A DNA stretch of 13,201 nucleotides. Origin: Gemmatimonadota bacterium (GTDB lineage Bacteria > Gemmatimonadota > Gemmatimonadetes > Longimicrobiales > Gaopeijiaceae). The DNA lies in the NCBI GenBank assembly GCA_018678395.1, contig JAHHMJ010000660.1, positions 1 through 13,201 on the forward strand, read 5' to 3'. The position numbers were made by a program, and so were the translations under genes. Positions within the stretch are counted from its first letter, which is position 1. Every line of letters begins with the position of its first letter. Shown here piece by piece: positions 5,432-13,201 of this stretch. Below the pieces are notes generated by a model. It was not told the DNA's origin. It did no database searches and was given only the letters and a program-made list of their open reading frames with translations.

Positions 5432-8400
5432 TCACCAGGGACGGGCGGCGACGTCCACGCGTAGGGTCCAGCGTCGCACCGGCGGCTGGGTCATGAAATC
5501 GCGCACCAGAACGTCGACGGCCCCGAATTGATTGACCTCCGGGTCCATCCCCGAGTAGTCGGTCCAGGTCGCGAGATTCTGCCCGAGCAGGGAGAGCGCG
5601 AGATCACCGCCCGCCGGGGCGAAGGCCCGGAGCTGCCACCGCACCCCGACCTCGGCCCACCTCCAGAAGGAGGCATCCTCGATGAACCCGGCCTCCGTGA
5701 AGAAGTCCGGCGGGAAGATCGCGACGGCCTGCGCCCGGGCCTGATCGGCGAGCGGCGCGGTGGCGTCGTTGAACCCGCGGCACAGCGTGACCTGGCAGCG
5801 ATACCCCTCGGTGAGGTTGCGAAGCCGGTGGCCGCCTCGGTGGATCCAGCGCGTGTGGACCGTCCAGTCGCGGTAGCTCCACGTCGATCCGATCCCGACC
5901 TCGAGCCGAGGATGGGGTGTGCCGAGGAAGCGCGCCTCGGTGTCCACGTTGATCTCGGATGGCACGAGGACACCGTCGCCGTCGCGATCGTCCCACCGCA
6001 GCGGTTGCGCCCAGTATCCGCCGACCGGGTGCCCGACCACCGTCCACTGCACACCCTGCCGGATCTCCGGAGGGGCGTCCTCACCCGGAAGCGGATCCAG
6101 CGAGAGAACCTCGTTGTCGTTCCACGCGGCTCCGATGTCGACCACCCACCGGGCGGCCCCACGGTGGATCCGCCATCGGGTCTGCAGTTCCCACCCCCGA
6201 TTGCGCAGGTCACCCACGGGATCGTAGCGCGCGCCCTGGGCGGCCGCCGCGAAGAGGAGCGGGCTGCGCAGGAGCAGCCCGTCGGTCGTGCGGTCGTAGC
6301 GCGTCAGCTCGAGGTCGAGCCGGTCGTCGAACCACTGCGTCGACGCCGCGAGTTCCCACGACGTCGTGCGCTCGGGATCGGCAGCGGGCGCGTCGGACGC
6401 GAGCGCCACCCGGTCGAGGCCGCGCCCATCCCGGCCGGGTACGTGGACGCCGCGACCCCACGCGGCTCGAACCGAGAGGGCGGCCGGCCACCACCCGGCC
6501 GCCGGCCCCCCGTCTCGGCCCGGTGCCGCCTCGAGCTCGGCGAACGGGAGTACCACCGTCCCCCAGTCCCGACCCAGGGCCCGGTTGCTCTCCACGCGCA
6601 GCCCGCCGTCGACGTTCAACCACCCGCGCCAGTCGAGCCCCTGCCGCACCCCGACGGCAGCGATTCGGCGCTCCCCGTCGAGATCGAAGCTGCTCCGGTC
6701 TTCGGCATCCTCGACCGTGCCGCCCCCGGCCGGCAGACCCACGCCGCCCCGGTCTTCGCGATCGAAGTCGGACGACCACAGCTCGGCGTACACGCCGGTC
6801 GATCCGCCACCCCAGCTCGTGTCCCAGGTGGCGTCGGTCGTCAGGCGGGCGGTGCCGTTGCCCAGAACCGTGCGGTTGCGGTCGGCGATCCCCCGCGGGA
6901 GCTCCGAGCCCAGGCCGATCAGCCCCGGGGGCACCATCTGGAGGTCCCGGCGCGTCGTGCGCTCGAAGCCGAGCACCAGCCCGGAGCGGAGCCCCGGCGT
7001 CCACTCGAAAGTGGTGTTCGTCGCCGCCCTCCAGCGCGTCCATTCCTGGCTCAGATCGCGCCCGTAGACCTGGCTGGGGCGAAACAGCCGATACCCGAAG
7101 TCCGCCTCGGCACCCCCTTCGGCGAACCCGAGCAGGCCGGCCGGGTGAATGCCCGCGAAGTCGTTGCCGTCGAACGGGCGATCCACCCGCCCGTCGGTGA
7201 TCGCCAGACTCGCGTGTACGCGCAGCCGCTCGCGCGGATCGAAGGCCACGCCCACGTCGGCCGACCGCCGCACCCGCCCGTCGGGCGGCTCCGCGCTGGC
7301 GCCCTCCTCGAACTCGGGGACGGCCAGCACCCCCCGGTCCACATCCCACGAGCCCCGGATGTGAACGCTCGCGCCGCGCACCGAGGCGTCGGCCTGGGCG
7401 CCCACCGCCCCGACCGCGCGTCCGGCGAAGGGGATCGAGGCGGGGTCGTCGAGAGGGGCGAACATCTGCAGTTCGGTCTGGTCACAGCGACCGAGCGCCT
7501 GCTCGTAGGCGAAACACGCCCCGGTGCCCTCGCGACCGAACCAGTTCGCCGGGCGACGCGCAACGTCGGCCGTTCGCCCCCAGACGCCCCACGCCCGCAC
7601 TCGATCCGGACCCGCCGCGGCGGCATGGCCCGCTCTCGACGTCAGGACGATCACCCCGTTCGCGGCCCCGGCGCCCCAACGCGCCATGGCCGCCGGTCCC
7701 CGGAGCACCTTCACCCGAGCCAGCGACGTGACCGGGATGTCGTCCAGCCGACTCGGAGCCTGACCCCCGACGCCGATCGTGGTCGAGCGCCCGTCCCCGT
7801 CGATGCGCATTCCGTCCAGAACGACGACCGGCTCGTTGGTCAGCGACAGCGAGCCGGGTCCCCGGATGCGCAGCCGCGGCGCCGACCCGGGCGCGCCGGA
7901 CGAAGCCAGCACCTGGAGCCCCGGGAAGCGGCCCGCCAGCCAGCGCGAGAGCGGGACGCCCGCTCCTTCACCCGGATGGAGCTCGACCTGCTGCGCCGCG
8001 GCCGGTGACGCGCCGGCCGCCAGCGCGAGGAGGCCCACGACCAGCATCGCCGTAGACCCCGAAGCCAGGGTGCGCCGCCGGATCCACCGCAGAATCGCAA
8101 CGCCCACCGCGGCGACCACCGCGCAGACGAACGCCGTCGTCGGGCGCTGGAGGACGGCCGCCCCGACCGCGAACATCGAGCCGAACAGCAGCATCAGGCC
8201 GGCGCCGACGCGGCCGAGGTCGGCGCCCAGGCCGGAATCGGGCTCCACCCCGGTCCGCCGCCGCTGCAGCGCCCACCCCGGCCCGCCCGGCCGGACCTTG
8301 CGGTAGAACGTGTCCAGCCGCTCGGGCGACTCGGGGCGCGTGAGCAGCATGACCGGGACCCAGATCGCGGTCGTGATCCCGGCCGTCACCAGCAGCCGAA

Positions 8401-9817
8401 GTCCGAAGTCCGGGATCACCAGCACCGGGACGACGGACGTGCCGAGGCCCACGATGAAGCCCGCCACCATCGCCGAGAGCTCGGCCCAGGCGTTGATGCG
8501 CCACCAGAACCAGCGGAGGATCAGCACCAGTCCGGGGCCGGTCCCCATCGCGATGATCAGGCGGAAGAGGGTGGTGACGTTCTCACTGTAGAAGGCGGCC
8601 GCCGCCCCGAGCACGGTCACCAGCACCGAGGTCACCCGCGCCGCCGCGACCGTCTCGGAGGCCGTCGCATGGGGCCGCAGGAAGCGCACGTAGAGGTCGT
8701 TCGTCAGGTACGAGGCGGACCAGTTGATCGTCGTGGAGACCGTGCTCATGAAGGCCGCGACCAGCGACGCCACGACGAGCCCGAGCAGCCCGGTCGGCAG
8801 GAAGTCGAGCATCAGGCGGGGGTAGCCCTGCTCGGGGTCGGCGAGGTCGGGATAGATGACGACGGCCGCGAGGGCGACGATGATCCAGGGCCAGGTCCGC
8901 ACCACGTAGTGCAGCAGGTTGAAGAGCCACGCCGCCTTCTGGGCGTCCTCTTCCGTCCGAGCCGCGGCGAGACGCTGGACGAACTCCCCGCCGCCGTCGG
9001 AGCGCCGGAAGGCCCACCACTGCAGACCCACGTAGGCCAGGAAGGTCGACGCGCTGATTCCGGCCGCCGCCGACCAGACGATCCGCCCCCCGTCCCCCCA
9101 GGTCACCGGCGTGAAGGCCAGGAGATCGACGGTCTCGACCGCGGCCGCCGCATCGACCAGGGCACCGAGCCCACCCAGGTGCGACACCGCCGCCCACGCG
9201 ACCAGTAGCGCGCCGGCCATCCCCAGTACGAACTGCACGAAGTCCGTCACCACGACGCCCCAGAGCCCGGAGATGCCGGCGTAGACCAGGACCAGCACCG
9301 AAATCGCCACCACCGCCCAGAGCCGGTCCTGTTCGCCCGCGAAGCCGAGCACCTCCATGACGCCGAGCGCGTCGACGACCTTCACCATCGCCAGCATGGA
9401 GAGGCTGAGCGCGATCGGCCCGAGCACCCCGGCGAAGAGGAAGCCCTTCACGCCCCGAAGGATGGCGGCCGGCCGCCCTCCGTAGCGCAGCTCGCTCAGC
9501 TCGTTGTCGGTGACGACCTCGGCGCGACGCCACAGGCGGGCGAAGACGTAGAGCAGCACGACGTGGGCCACGCCGAAGCTCCACCACTCCCAGTTGCCCG
9601 CGATGCCCCGCGTCGCGACTACGCCCGCGACGTAGAGCGGGGTGTCGATCGAGAACGTCGTCGCGGCCATCGAGGTGCCCGCGAGCCACCACGGCAGCGT
9701 GCGACCCCCGACGAAGAAGTCCTCGAGGCTCCCCGAAGCCCGGCGGGCGAGCGCGATTCCCACCAGCAGGCTCGCGACGAGATAGCCGGCGACGATCCAG
9801 AGGTCGAGCGAAGTCAA
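5432..9817 (-). CDS. sodium:solute symporter fused in frame to a SusC/RagA-like TonB-dependent receptor
   Basis: One open frame of 1461 codons. Residues 1 to about 580 are a complete SSS-family symporter: GGRTLPWWLAGTSMAATTFS (38-57), the sodium-site helix SLVAAFMSTVSTTINWSASY (351-370) followed by LTNDLY, and two last helices (about 536-578). Residues 579-608 (RRR, then LVVGLLALAAGASPAAAQ) look like a signal peptide with likely signal peptidase I cleavage after Ala608. Residues 621-730 are a TonB plug domain (LRIRGPGS at 649-656, EPVVVLDG at 662-669, VLRGPAAMARWGAGAANGVI at 704-723). Residues 731-1461 are the barrel, with SusC-like late motifs and a terminal aromatic (Trp1461). There is no carboxypeptidase-like domain before the plug. 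The start is TTG at 9817, with no ATG upstream in frame and a weak ribosome site; it fits the usual SSS N-terminus. The symporter would sit in the inner membrane and the receptor in the outer membrane, so either the chain is cleaved, translation restarts internally (GTG at 8107 or ATG at 8047), or a stop was lost. The substrate is unknown. Confidence 0.85.
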   Translation of the reverse strand: MTSLDLWIVAGYLVASLLVGIALARRASGSLEDFFVGGRTLPWWLAGTSMAATTFSIDTPLYVAGVVATRGIAGNWEWWSFGVAHVVLLYVFARLWRRAEVVTDNELSELRYGGRPAAILRGVKGFLFAGVLGPIALSLSMLAMVKVVDALGVMEVLGFAGEQDRLWAVVAISVLVLVYAGISGLWGVVVTDFVQFVLGMAGALLVAWAAVSHLGGLGALVDAAAAVETVDLLAFTPVTWGDGGRIVWSAAAGISASTFLAYVGLQWWAFRRSDGGGEFVQRLAAARTEEDAQKAAWLFNLLHYVVRTWPWIIVALAAVVIYPDLADPEQGYPRLMLDFLPTGLLGLVVASLVAAFMSTVSTTINWSASYLTNDLYVRFLRPHATASETVAAARVTSVLVTVLGAAAAFYSENVTTLFRLIIAMGTGPGLVLILRWFWWRINAWAELSAMVAGFIVGLGTSVVPVLVIPDFGLRLLVTAGITTAIWVPVMLLTRPESPERLDTFYRKVRPGGPGWALQRRRTGVEPDSGLGADLGRVGAGLMLLFGSMFAVGAAVLQRPTTAFVCAVVAAVGVAILRWIRRRTLASGSTAMLVVGLLALAAGASPAAAQQVELHPGEGAGVPLSRWLAGRFPGLQVLASSGAPGSAPRLRIRGPGSLSLTNEPVVVLDGMRIDGDGRSTTIGVGGQAPSRLDDIPVTSLARVKVLRGPAAMARWGAGAANGVIVLTSRAGHAAAAGPDRVRAWGVWGRTADVARRPANWFGREGTGACFAYEQALGRCDQTELQMFAPLDDPASIPFAGRAVGAVGAQADASVRGASVHIRGSWDVDRGVLAVPEFEEGASAEPPDGRVRRSADVGVAFDPRERLRVHASLAITDGRVDRPFDGNDFAGIHPAGLLGFAEGGAEADFGYRLFRPSQVYGRDLSQEWTRWRAATNTTFEWTPGLRSGLVLGFERTTRRDLQMVPPGLIGLGSELPRGIADRNRTVLGNGTARLTTDATWDTSWGGGSTGVYAELWSSDFDREDRGGVGLPAGGGTVEDAEDRSSFDLDGERRIAAVGVRQGLDWRGWLNVDGGLRVESNRALGRDWGTVVLPFAELEAAPGRDGGPAAGWWPAALSVRAAWGRGVHVPGRDGRGLDRVALASDAPAADPERTTSWELAASTQWFDDRLDLELTRYDRTTDGLLLRSPLLFAAAAQGARYDPVGDLRNRGWELQTRWRIHRGAARWVVDIGAAWNDNEVLSLDPLPGEDAPPEIRQGVQWTVVGHPVGGYWAQPLRWDDRDGDGVLVPSEINVDTEARFLGTPHPRLEVGIGSTWSYRDWTVHTRWIHRGGHRLRNLTEGYRCQVTLCRGFNDATAPLADQARAQAVAIFPPDFFTEAGFIEDASFWRWAEVGVRWQLRAFAPAGGDLALSLLGQNLATWTDYSGMDPEVNQFGAVDVLVRDFMTQPPVRRWTLRVDVAARPW

Positions 9818-10168
9818 CGGCCGAGCCGTCGATAGCGGAGACGCGCCGGGGTGGGAGGCATGGCGATGAACCTACCCGAGGCGCCCCCTCGCTTCCAGCG
9901 GGCGAGAGGAGCCCCCGACCGAGAATGCGGATGGAGATGGACACGTCGACCGGAGCGCACCCGAGTCCCCCGGGACCGGACCGCCGCGCCACCCCCACCC
10001 GCGACGAACCCTCTTTGCGAGGTCCGTGCCACTCATCTGTTCCCGGGAATGTCGCCACCGCTCGCCACGCCCGAGGGGGATCGGTCCACCGTCGATCGGC
10101 ACGACGGTACCCCTGCGGCATTCCGGTACCGGTGGCTCCAGTCACGCCGCAGCGGTAGAATCGCCTAC
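9818..10168. other. 351-bp divergent intergenic region
   Basis: It separates the symporter/receptor gene (minus) from the arrestin-like gene (plus) and should hold both promoters. A short minus-strand frame with ATG at 9861 (MPPTPARLRYRRLGR) ends in TGA at 9814-9816, overlapping the TTG start as TTGA. Near 9888-9915 there is an imperfect CCTCGC/GCGAG stem. The plus-strand reading frame stays open leftwards to 9851, but that part is Arg/Pro-rich without protein-like pattern, so I treat it as noncoding. Confidence 0.5.
10155..10160 (+). promoter_or_regulatory. -10-like TAGAAT, suggesting a leaderless transcript
   Basis: TAGAAT ends nine bases before the ATG at 10169, and there is no Shine-Dalgarno. 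Transcription starting about 7 bases after the hexamer would begin close to or at the start codon. The -35 position shows no good match, so this is tentative. Confidence 0.35.
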
Positions 10169-11932
10169 ATGAGCTTCGGCGTGCGCATCGAGTTCGACGT
10201 CCACCCCCCGGTCTTCCGGACGGGTGAGATCGTGTCGGGCCACGTAGTGGTCGACCAGGAGGCCGCGGACGCCGCCCGCTCCGTGACCATCCGCCATCGA
10301 TGGCGCACCGAGGGCAAGGGCACCAACGAGAAGAGCCGGCCGTCGGCTGCCCGCATCCACGAGGGCGCCCTTCCGGGGAGCGGCGTGCGCCGCGTTCCGT
10401 TCGCCTTCGGGGCACCCAGCGGCCCGTTCACCTACCGCGGCCACCATCTCGGCATCGAGCACTCGCTCGAGGCGGTGGTGGAGATCCCCTGGGGTCCCGA
10501 CGTCCATGGCGAGCAGCCGTTCGTGCTGAGCCCGGGTCGGGTCGTTCGCCCGCCCGACGAGCTTCTCGAGCTGGAGACCTCGGAGAGGGTCGAGGCCACG
10601 CGGCGCCCGCCGCTCGTGTTGATCGGGGCGGTATCGCTCTTCTTCGGCCTCATGACCCTGCCGTTTCCCGGCTTCCTGTTCATGGGTGCGGCGGTGGCTC
10701 TCTTCGTCTTCGCATTCGGGCGCGAAGTCGCGCAACGCAGGACGGGCGCGGTGGAGATGATCGTCGACCCGGAAGTCGTCAAGCCGGGCGACGCCATCGA
10801 TGTCGTGGTCTCGCTTCGGCCGCCGTCCCACGTAGTCGTCAACGGGATCAAGGCGACCTTCCAGGCACGGGAGTTGTGCACGTCCGGGAGCGGGAATCAG
10901 AAGAAGGTGCACAAGCATCTCGGCTATCACGAGGTCGCCGAGCTCACCGGGGCCGCACACCTGGCGGGCAAGCAGGAGCATGTGTTCGAAGGACGCTTTC
11001 GGGTGCCGGCGATCGGCATGTGGAGCTTCCGAGGCAAGAAGAATCGGATCACCTGGGACGTCGAAGTCGAGGTCGACATCCCGTCGTGGCCCGACTGGAA
11101 GCGGCGTGTCGAGGTGCTGGTGTGGCCGACGGAGGACCACGCCATTCGCGGGGTCCCGCGCACGGAAGCCCTGCCGGGCGCGATCGACGGCGTCACGGAG
11201 GCCGAAGACACCGCCCCGACGTTCGATGTCGCCGAGGTCGAGGAGCCGCCGATCGAGGAGCCTGCGGTCGCCGAGGCTCGTGTCGACGAGGCCTGGGTCG
11301 ACGAGGCTGAAGTCGAAGAGGCTCAGGCCACCGAGTTCGCGGTCGAAGAGGCTCAGGTCGACGAGGTCGTAGTCCGGGCATCGGAGGTCGAGGGCGCGCT
11401 CGGCTCGTGGAGCCCCGAGCCCGAGACCTCCGGCGAGCCCGCGATGTCGGCCCCGGAGGTCGCGGCCGACCCCGACCCCGTGGCTTCGGATTCGGAGTTC
11501 GTCCCGGGCGGGATCGGCGCGAGCGAGGTCGGCGAAACCGTCGCCTCCGGTCCCGAGACCGACGAGCTGGCGCGGGCCGTGCAGGCGGCGCTGGACGCCG
11601 GGGTGGTGGCCGGAGACCGCCAGAGCCGTATCGAGGACCTGATCGGCCGTCCGGTCGACCGGGCTGCGCTCACGGTCAACCGGGTGATTCGGCCGTACGG
11701 GCGCATGCTGCGGCGGATCGACACGGAAGGGCGGATCGTCCGCGGGCGGCTGACCGGCACCCGGCACGACGTCGAGGTCCTCGTGCCCGCCGCCCCCGAG
11801 GACGTCCGAACGCTGCGCTACGGGGACCGGGTCGCCGTCTCGGGCGAGGTCGTGGGCTGGGAGCGCCTGCCGGACCGACCCGTCCTGCGTGGACGAATCA
11901 CCGCTATCCCGGCCGGCGTACGGAGCCTCTGA
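10169..11932 (+). CDS. multidomain membrane protein: two arrestin-like sandwiches, membrane hairpin, pentapeptide repeats, OB-like C-terminus
   Basis: 587 residues from ATG 10169, where protein-like sequence begins (MSFGVRIEFDVHPPVFRTGE). Residues 1-125 read as an arrestin/Spo0M-like beta sandwich: 'VFRTGEIVSGHVVVD', then 'VRRVPFAF' and 'SLEAVVEIPW'. Residues 147-184 are two membrane helices joined by a tight LPFPGF turn; basic residues on both flanks (RR at 145-146, R185, RR at 190-191) suggest both ends face the cytosol. Residues 193-320 look like a second sandwich of the same type ('EVVKPGDAIDVVVSLRPPS' to 'RRVEVLVWP'). Residues 356-410 are eleven pentapeptides of pattern x-V-[DE]-E-A. A Pro/Glu linker follows to 465. 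Residues 466-587 contain a helical part and a small beta barrel ('GRIVRGRLTG...YGDRVAVSGEVVGWERL') like an OB fold. Domain calls are by eye. No enzymatic motif is visible, and the function is unknown. Confidence 0.8.
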   Translation: MSFGVRIEFDVHPPVFRTGEIVSGHVVVDQEAADAARSVTIRHRWRTEGKGTNEKSRPSAARIHEGALPGSGVRRVPFAFGAPSGPFTYRGHHLGIEHSLEAVVEIPWGPDVHGEQPFVLSPGRVVRPPDELLELETSERVEATRRPPLVLIGAVSLFFGLMTLPFPGFLFMGAAVALFVFAFGREVAQRRTGAVEMIVDPEVVKPGDAIDVVVSLRPPSHVVVNGIKATFQARELCTSGSGNQKKVHKHLGYHEVAELTGAAHLAGKQEHVFEGRFRVPAIGMWSFRGKKNRITWDVEVEVDIPSWPDWKRRVEVLVWPTEDHAIRGVPRTEALPGAIDGVTEAEDTAPTFDVAEVEEPPIEEPAVAEARVDEAWVDEAEVEEAQATEFAVEEAQVDEVVVRASEVEGALGSWSPEPETSGEPAMSAPEVAADPDPVASDSEFVPGGIGASEVGETVASGPETDELARAVQAALDAGVVAGDRQSRIEDLIGRPVDRAALTVNRVIRPYGRMLRRIDTEGRIVRGRLTGTRHDVEVLVPAAPEDVRTLRYGDRVAVSGEVVGWERLPDRPVLRGRITAIPAGVRSL

Positions 11933-11939
11933 GACTCGC

Positions 11940-11970
11940 GGCGCCTCAGCGCCGGGGAATGAGCCGGCGC
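11940..11970. terminator. bidirectional hairpin between convergent genes
   Basis: Two mutually exclusive stems: GGCGC/GCGCC (11940-11944 with 11949-11953) and the longer GCGCCGG/CCGGCGC (11949-11955 with 11964-11970). They lie eight bases after the upstream plus-strand gene and opposite the end of the minus-strand kinase-like gene. There is no U-tract on either strand, so terminator function is inferred from position. Confidence 0.4.
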
Positions 11971-12007
11971 CGAGGGGGCAGCGATCCCGGACGCATCGCC
12001 CGCCCCC

Positions 12008-13201
12008 CTACGGAGTGAACACCGTCTCCCGCGCGTTCTCGAGCACTCGCACCGCCTCGAGGCGGTCGTCCATGGTCCGGAAGGCCTGCGCGGTGCCGCC
12101 GGGCGACGGCGCCACGAGCAGATGCAGGCGCAGCAGGCCGTCCAACGTCGGCAGGCCGAGCTCGCGTTGTTCCCCGTAGCGCAGCAGCGCGTCGCGGACG
12201 GCTCGGGAGACCCGGTTGCGCTCCACGAATACGCGACGGATCGCGCCGGCACCGCCGCGAGATCGTCGATCGACCAGGTGGGCGAAGGACAGGAGGAAGT
12301 GGAAGAGGTCTTCGGTCGGCAGGGCGGCAGAGCGGTGGTGCGACCACCCCACGACGCCGGTGATCCGATGGCCCTTGCACAGGATGTTCTCGGGGCCGAA
12401 TCCGCCATGGACGCGCATCAGGGGGAGCGGCCGCACGGCCAGGCGCTCTCGCAGCTCCCGACTCCACGGTGCATCTCCGGCCGCCTCCGGCCACACCGAT
12501 CCGTCGGCGACCCGGTCGACGCTGTGGCCCAGTCCCACCTGGAGGCGAGCCAGCGTCGCTGCCACCGCGATCATGCGACGACGGATTCCAATGCGCCCCA
12601 GGGCATCCGGAGTCAGGTCGAGGGGCAGTGAACGGCCGGGGACATATCCGGTCGCGAGCACCTCGAATTCGTCCGTGGAGCGGTGAGCCAGCGGGACGGG
12701 GATCAGGTCGCGCAGCCCCTTCGGAAGGGGAGCGCGGACGGCCGCCAACGCCTGTGCCTCCTCCGCGAATCCGGAGGCGCTTGCGCTCTCGGGCCGCACC
12801 TTCAGCACCACGATCGGATGATCGGCCTCCAGGGCGTTGCCGCGGCGCCCGAACCCGATGAGGACGGCGCCATAGCCGAGTCCGCCCGCGGGGTCCGTCA
12901 ACTTGTGGACACCGATGCGCACACCCGAGAGCCCGCACGACTTGAGCGTGTCCCGCACCGCGACCCACACCCCCTGCACCTCGAGCGGCCCCGGGGCCTC
13001 CCTCCCGTACCGCCGGACGAGGGCGGCGAGGGCGATCCGGTCGAAGCCCCGATCGAGCGCCTTGCCGGCCAGCCAACGCTCCAGACGGTCTCGCCTCCGG
13101 CACGCCGCGAGTTGGTGGTCGAGAAGATACTGAAGCGCCGGCCGGTCACCCCGCCGGACCAGAAAGGGACCGAAGCGGTGTGGGGGTACGCTTCCCCGCC
13201 C
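12008..13201 (-). CDS. aminoglycoside-phosphotransferase-like protein, probable pseudokinase, 5' end outside window
   Basis: The frame is open from the TGA at 12008 to the right edge, so at least 397 residues are coded and the start is not visible. A GTG at 12979 exists, but the sequence upstream still reads as protein (RGDRPALQYLLDHQLAACRR). The kinase-like part follows the APH/choline kinase layout: VVLK lysine (codon near 12802), an acidic helix FAEEAQAL, the hinge-like VLATGYVPGRSLPLDL, the catalytic-loop position VHGGFGPENI (12412-12383) and the metal-site position GVVGWSHH (12358-12335). In active relatives these two motifs read HGD..P.N and [IV]DW. Here both Asp are Gly, while His, Asn and Trp remain. 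That argues for lost or altered phosphotransfer, perhaps a binding or regulatory role. Its length after the missing N-terminus is normal. The substrate and neighbours are unknown. Confidence 0.75.
   Translation of the reverse strand, partial: GRGSVPPHRFGPFLVRRGDRPALQYLLDHQLAACRRRDRLERWLAGKALDRGFDRIALAALVRRYGREAPGPLEVQGVWVAVRDTLKSCGLSGVRIGVHKLTDPAGGLGYGAVLIGFGRRGNALEADHPIVVLKVRPESASASGFAEEAQALAAVRAPLPKGLRDLIPVPLAHRSTDEFEVLATGYVPGRSLPLDLTPDALGRIGIRRRMIAVAATLARLQVGLGHSVDRVADGSVWPEAAGDAPWSRELRERLAVRPLPLMRVHGGFGPENILCKGHRITGVVGWSHHRSAALPTEDLFHFLLSFAHLVDRRSRGGAGAIRRVFVERNRVSRAVRDALLRYGEQRELGLPTLDGLLRLHLLVAPSPGGTAQAFRTMDDRLEAVRVLENARETVFTP

Noticed and set aside
5528..8008. Very long plus-strand open frame opposite the receptor module
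   Set aside because: Arg/Pro/His-rich with no domain pattern. It is the typical by-product of high third-position GC in the real minus-strand gene.
9851..10168. N-terminal extension of the arrestin-like protein by 106 residues
   Set aside because: The extra stretch is Arg/Pro-rich without secondary-structure pattern, and the arrestin-like domain starts cleanly at the ATG at 10169, behind a -10-like box.
8583..10415. 610-codon minus-strand open frame overlapping the symporter start
   Set aside because: It is a shifted frame of the symporter gene. Its sequence is low-complexity Arg/Gly, while the other frame gives a perfect SSS protein.
12008..12979. Complete 323-aa kinase starting at the GTG at 12979
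   Set aside because: The frame remains open and protein-like for 74 more codons up to the window edge, so the true start probably lies outside.

Overview
The window is about 13.2 kb of very GC-rich bacterial chromosome with compact genes on both strands. The best lineage guess is Gemmatimonadota or a close relative. This is an inference from three things: high GC, a class A RNase P RNA, and a SusC/RagA-like outer-membrane receptor whose late barrel carries a paired-Cys YRC...CRGFND segment followed by an AGFIEDASFWRW-type motif, a style I associate with that phylum. There is no sign of a phage, an insertion sequence or a CRISPR array.

Layout. Positions 1-118 hold the start of an ABC ATPase gene (minus strand, cut by the window edge), divergent from terC (279-1031, plus). 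A 447-bp gap holds tandem hairpin/terminator repeats. It is followed by a lipoprotein sulfocyanin-like copper protein (1479-2057, minus) with a strong CRP/FNR-like palindrome upstream, and by argJ (2258-3439, minus). Next comes a zone with no recognised gene family: a T-tailed terminator, nine tandem 14-bp repeats, a 43-aa small gene with an excellent ribosome binding site (3705-3836, minus) and several inverted repeats. A stable-RNA block follows, all on the minus strand: rnpB (about 4904-5266), its terminator, tRNA-Arg(CCG), a second terminator, then a MarR regulator (4134-4622). The 5' flank of rnpB is built from 45-bp and 15-bp tandem repeats whose minus strand is very G-rich.

Positions 5432-9817 (minus) are one uninterrupted 1461-codon reading frame. 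It joins a complete sodium:solute symporter (residues 1 to about 580) to a complete SusC-like TonB-dependent receptor (609-1461), with what looks like a signal peptide between them. An inner-membrane and an outer-membrane transporter in one frame is the most unusual thing here. Divergent from it is a plus-strand gene (10169-11932) for an unusual membrane protein: arrestin-like sandwich, membrane hairpin, second sandwich, eleven acidic pentapeptide repeats and an OB-fold-like end. The right edge (12008 to beyond 13201, minus) is an aminoglycoside-phosphotransferase-like protein in which both hallmark catalytic aspartates appear to be glycine.

The genes do not form one pathway. Apart from the stable-RNA block and the two-module transporter they look like independent housekeeping and accessory units. 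All family calls are from reading motifs by eye; no database search was possible.
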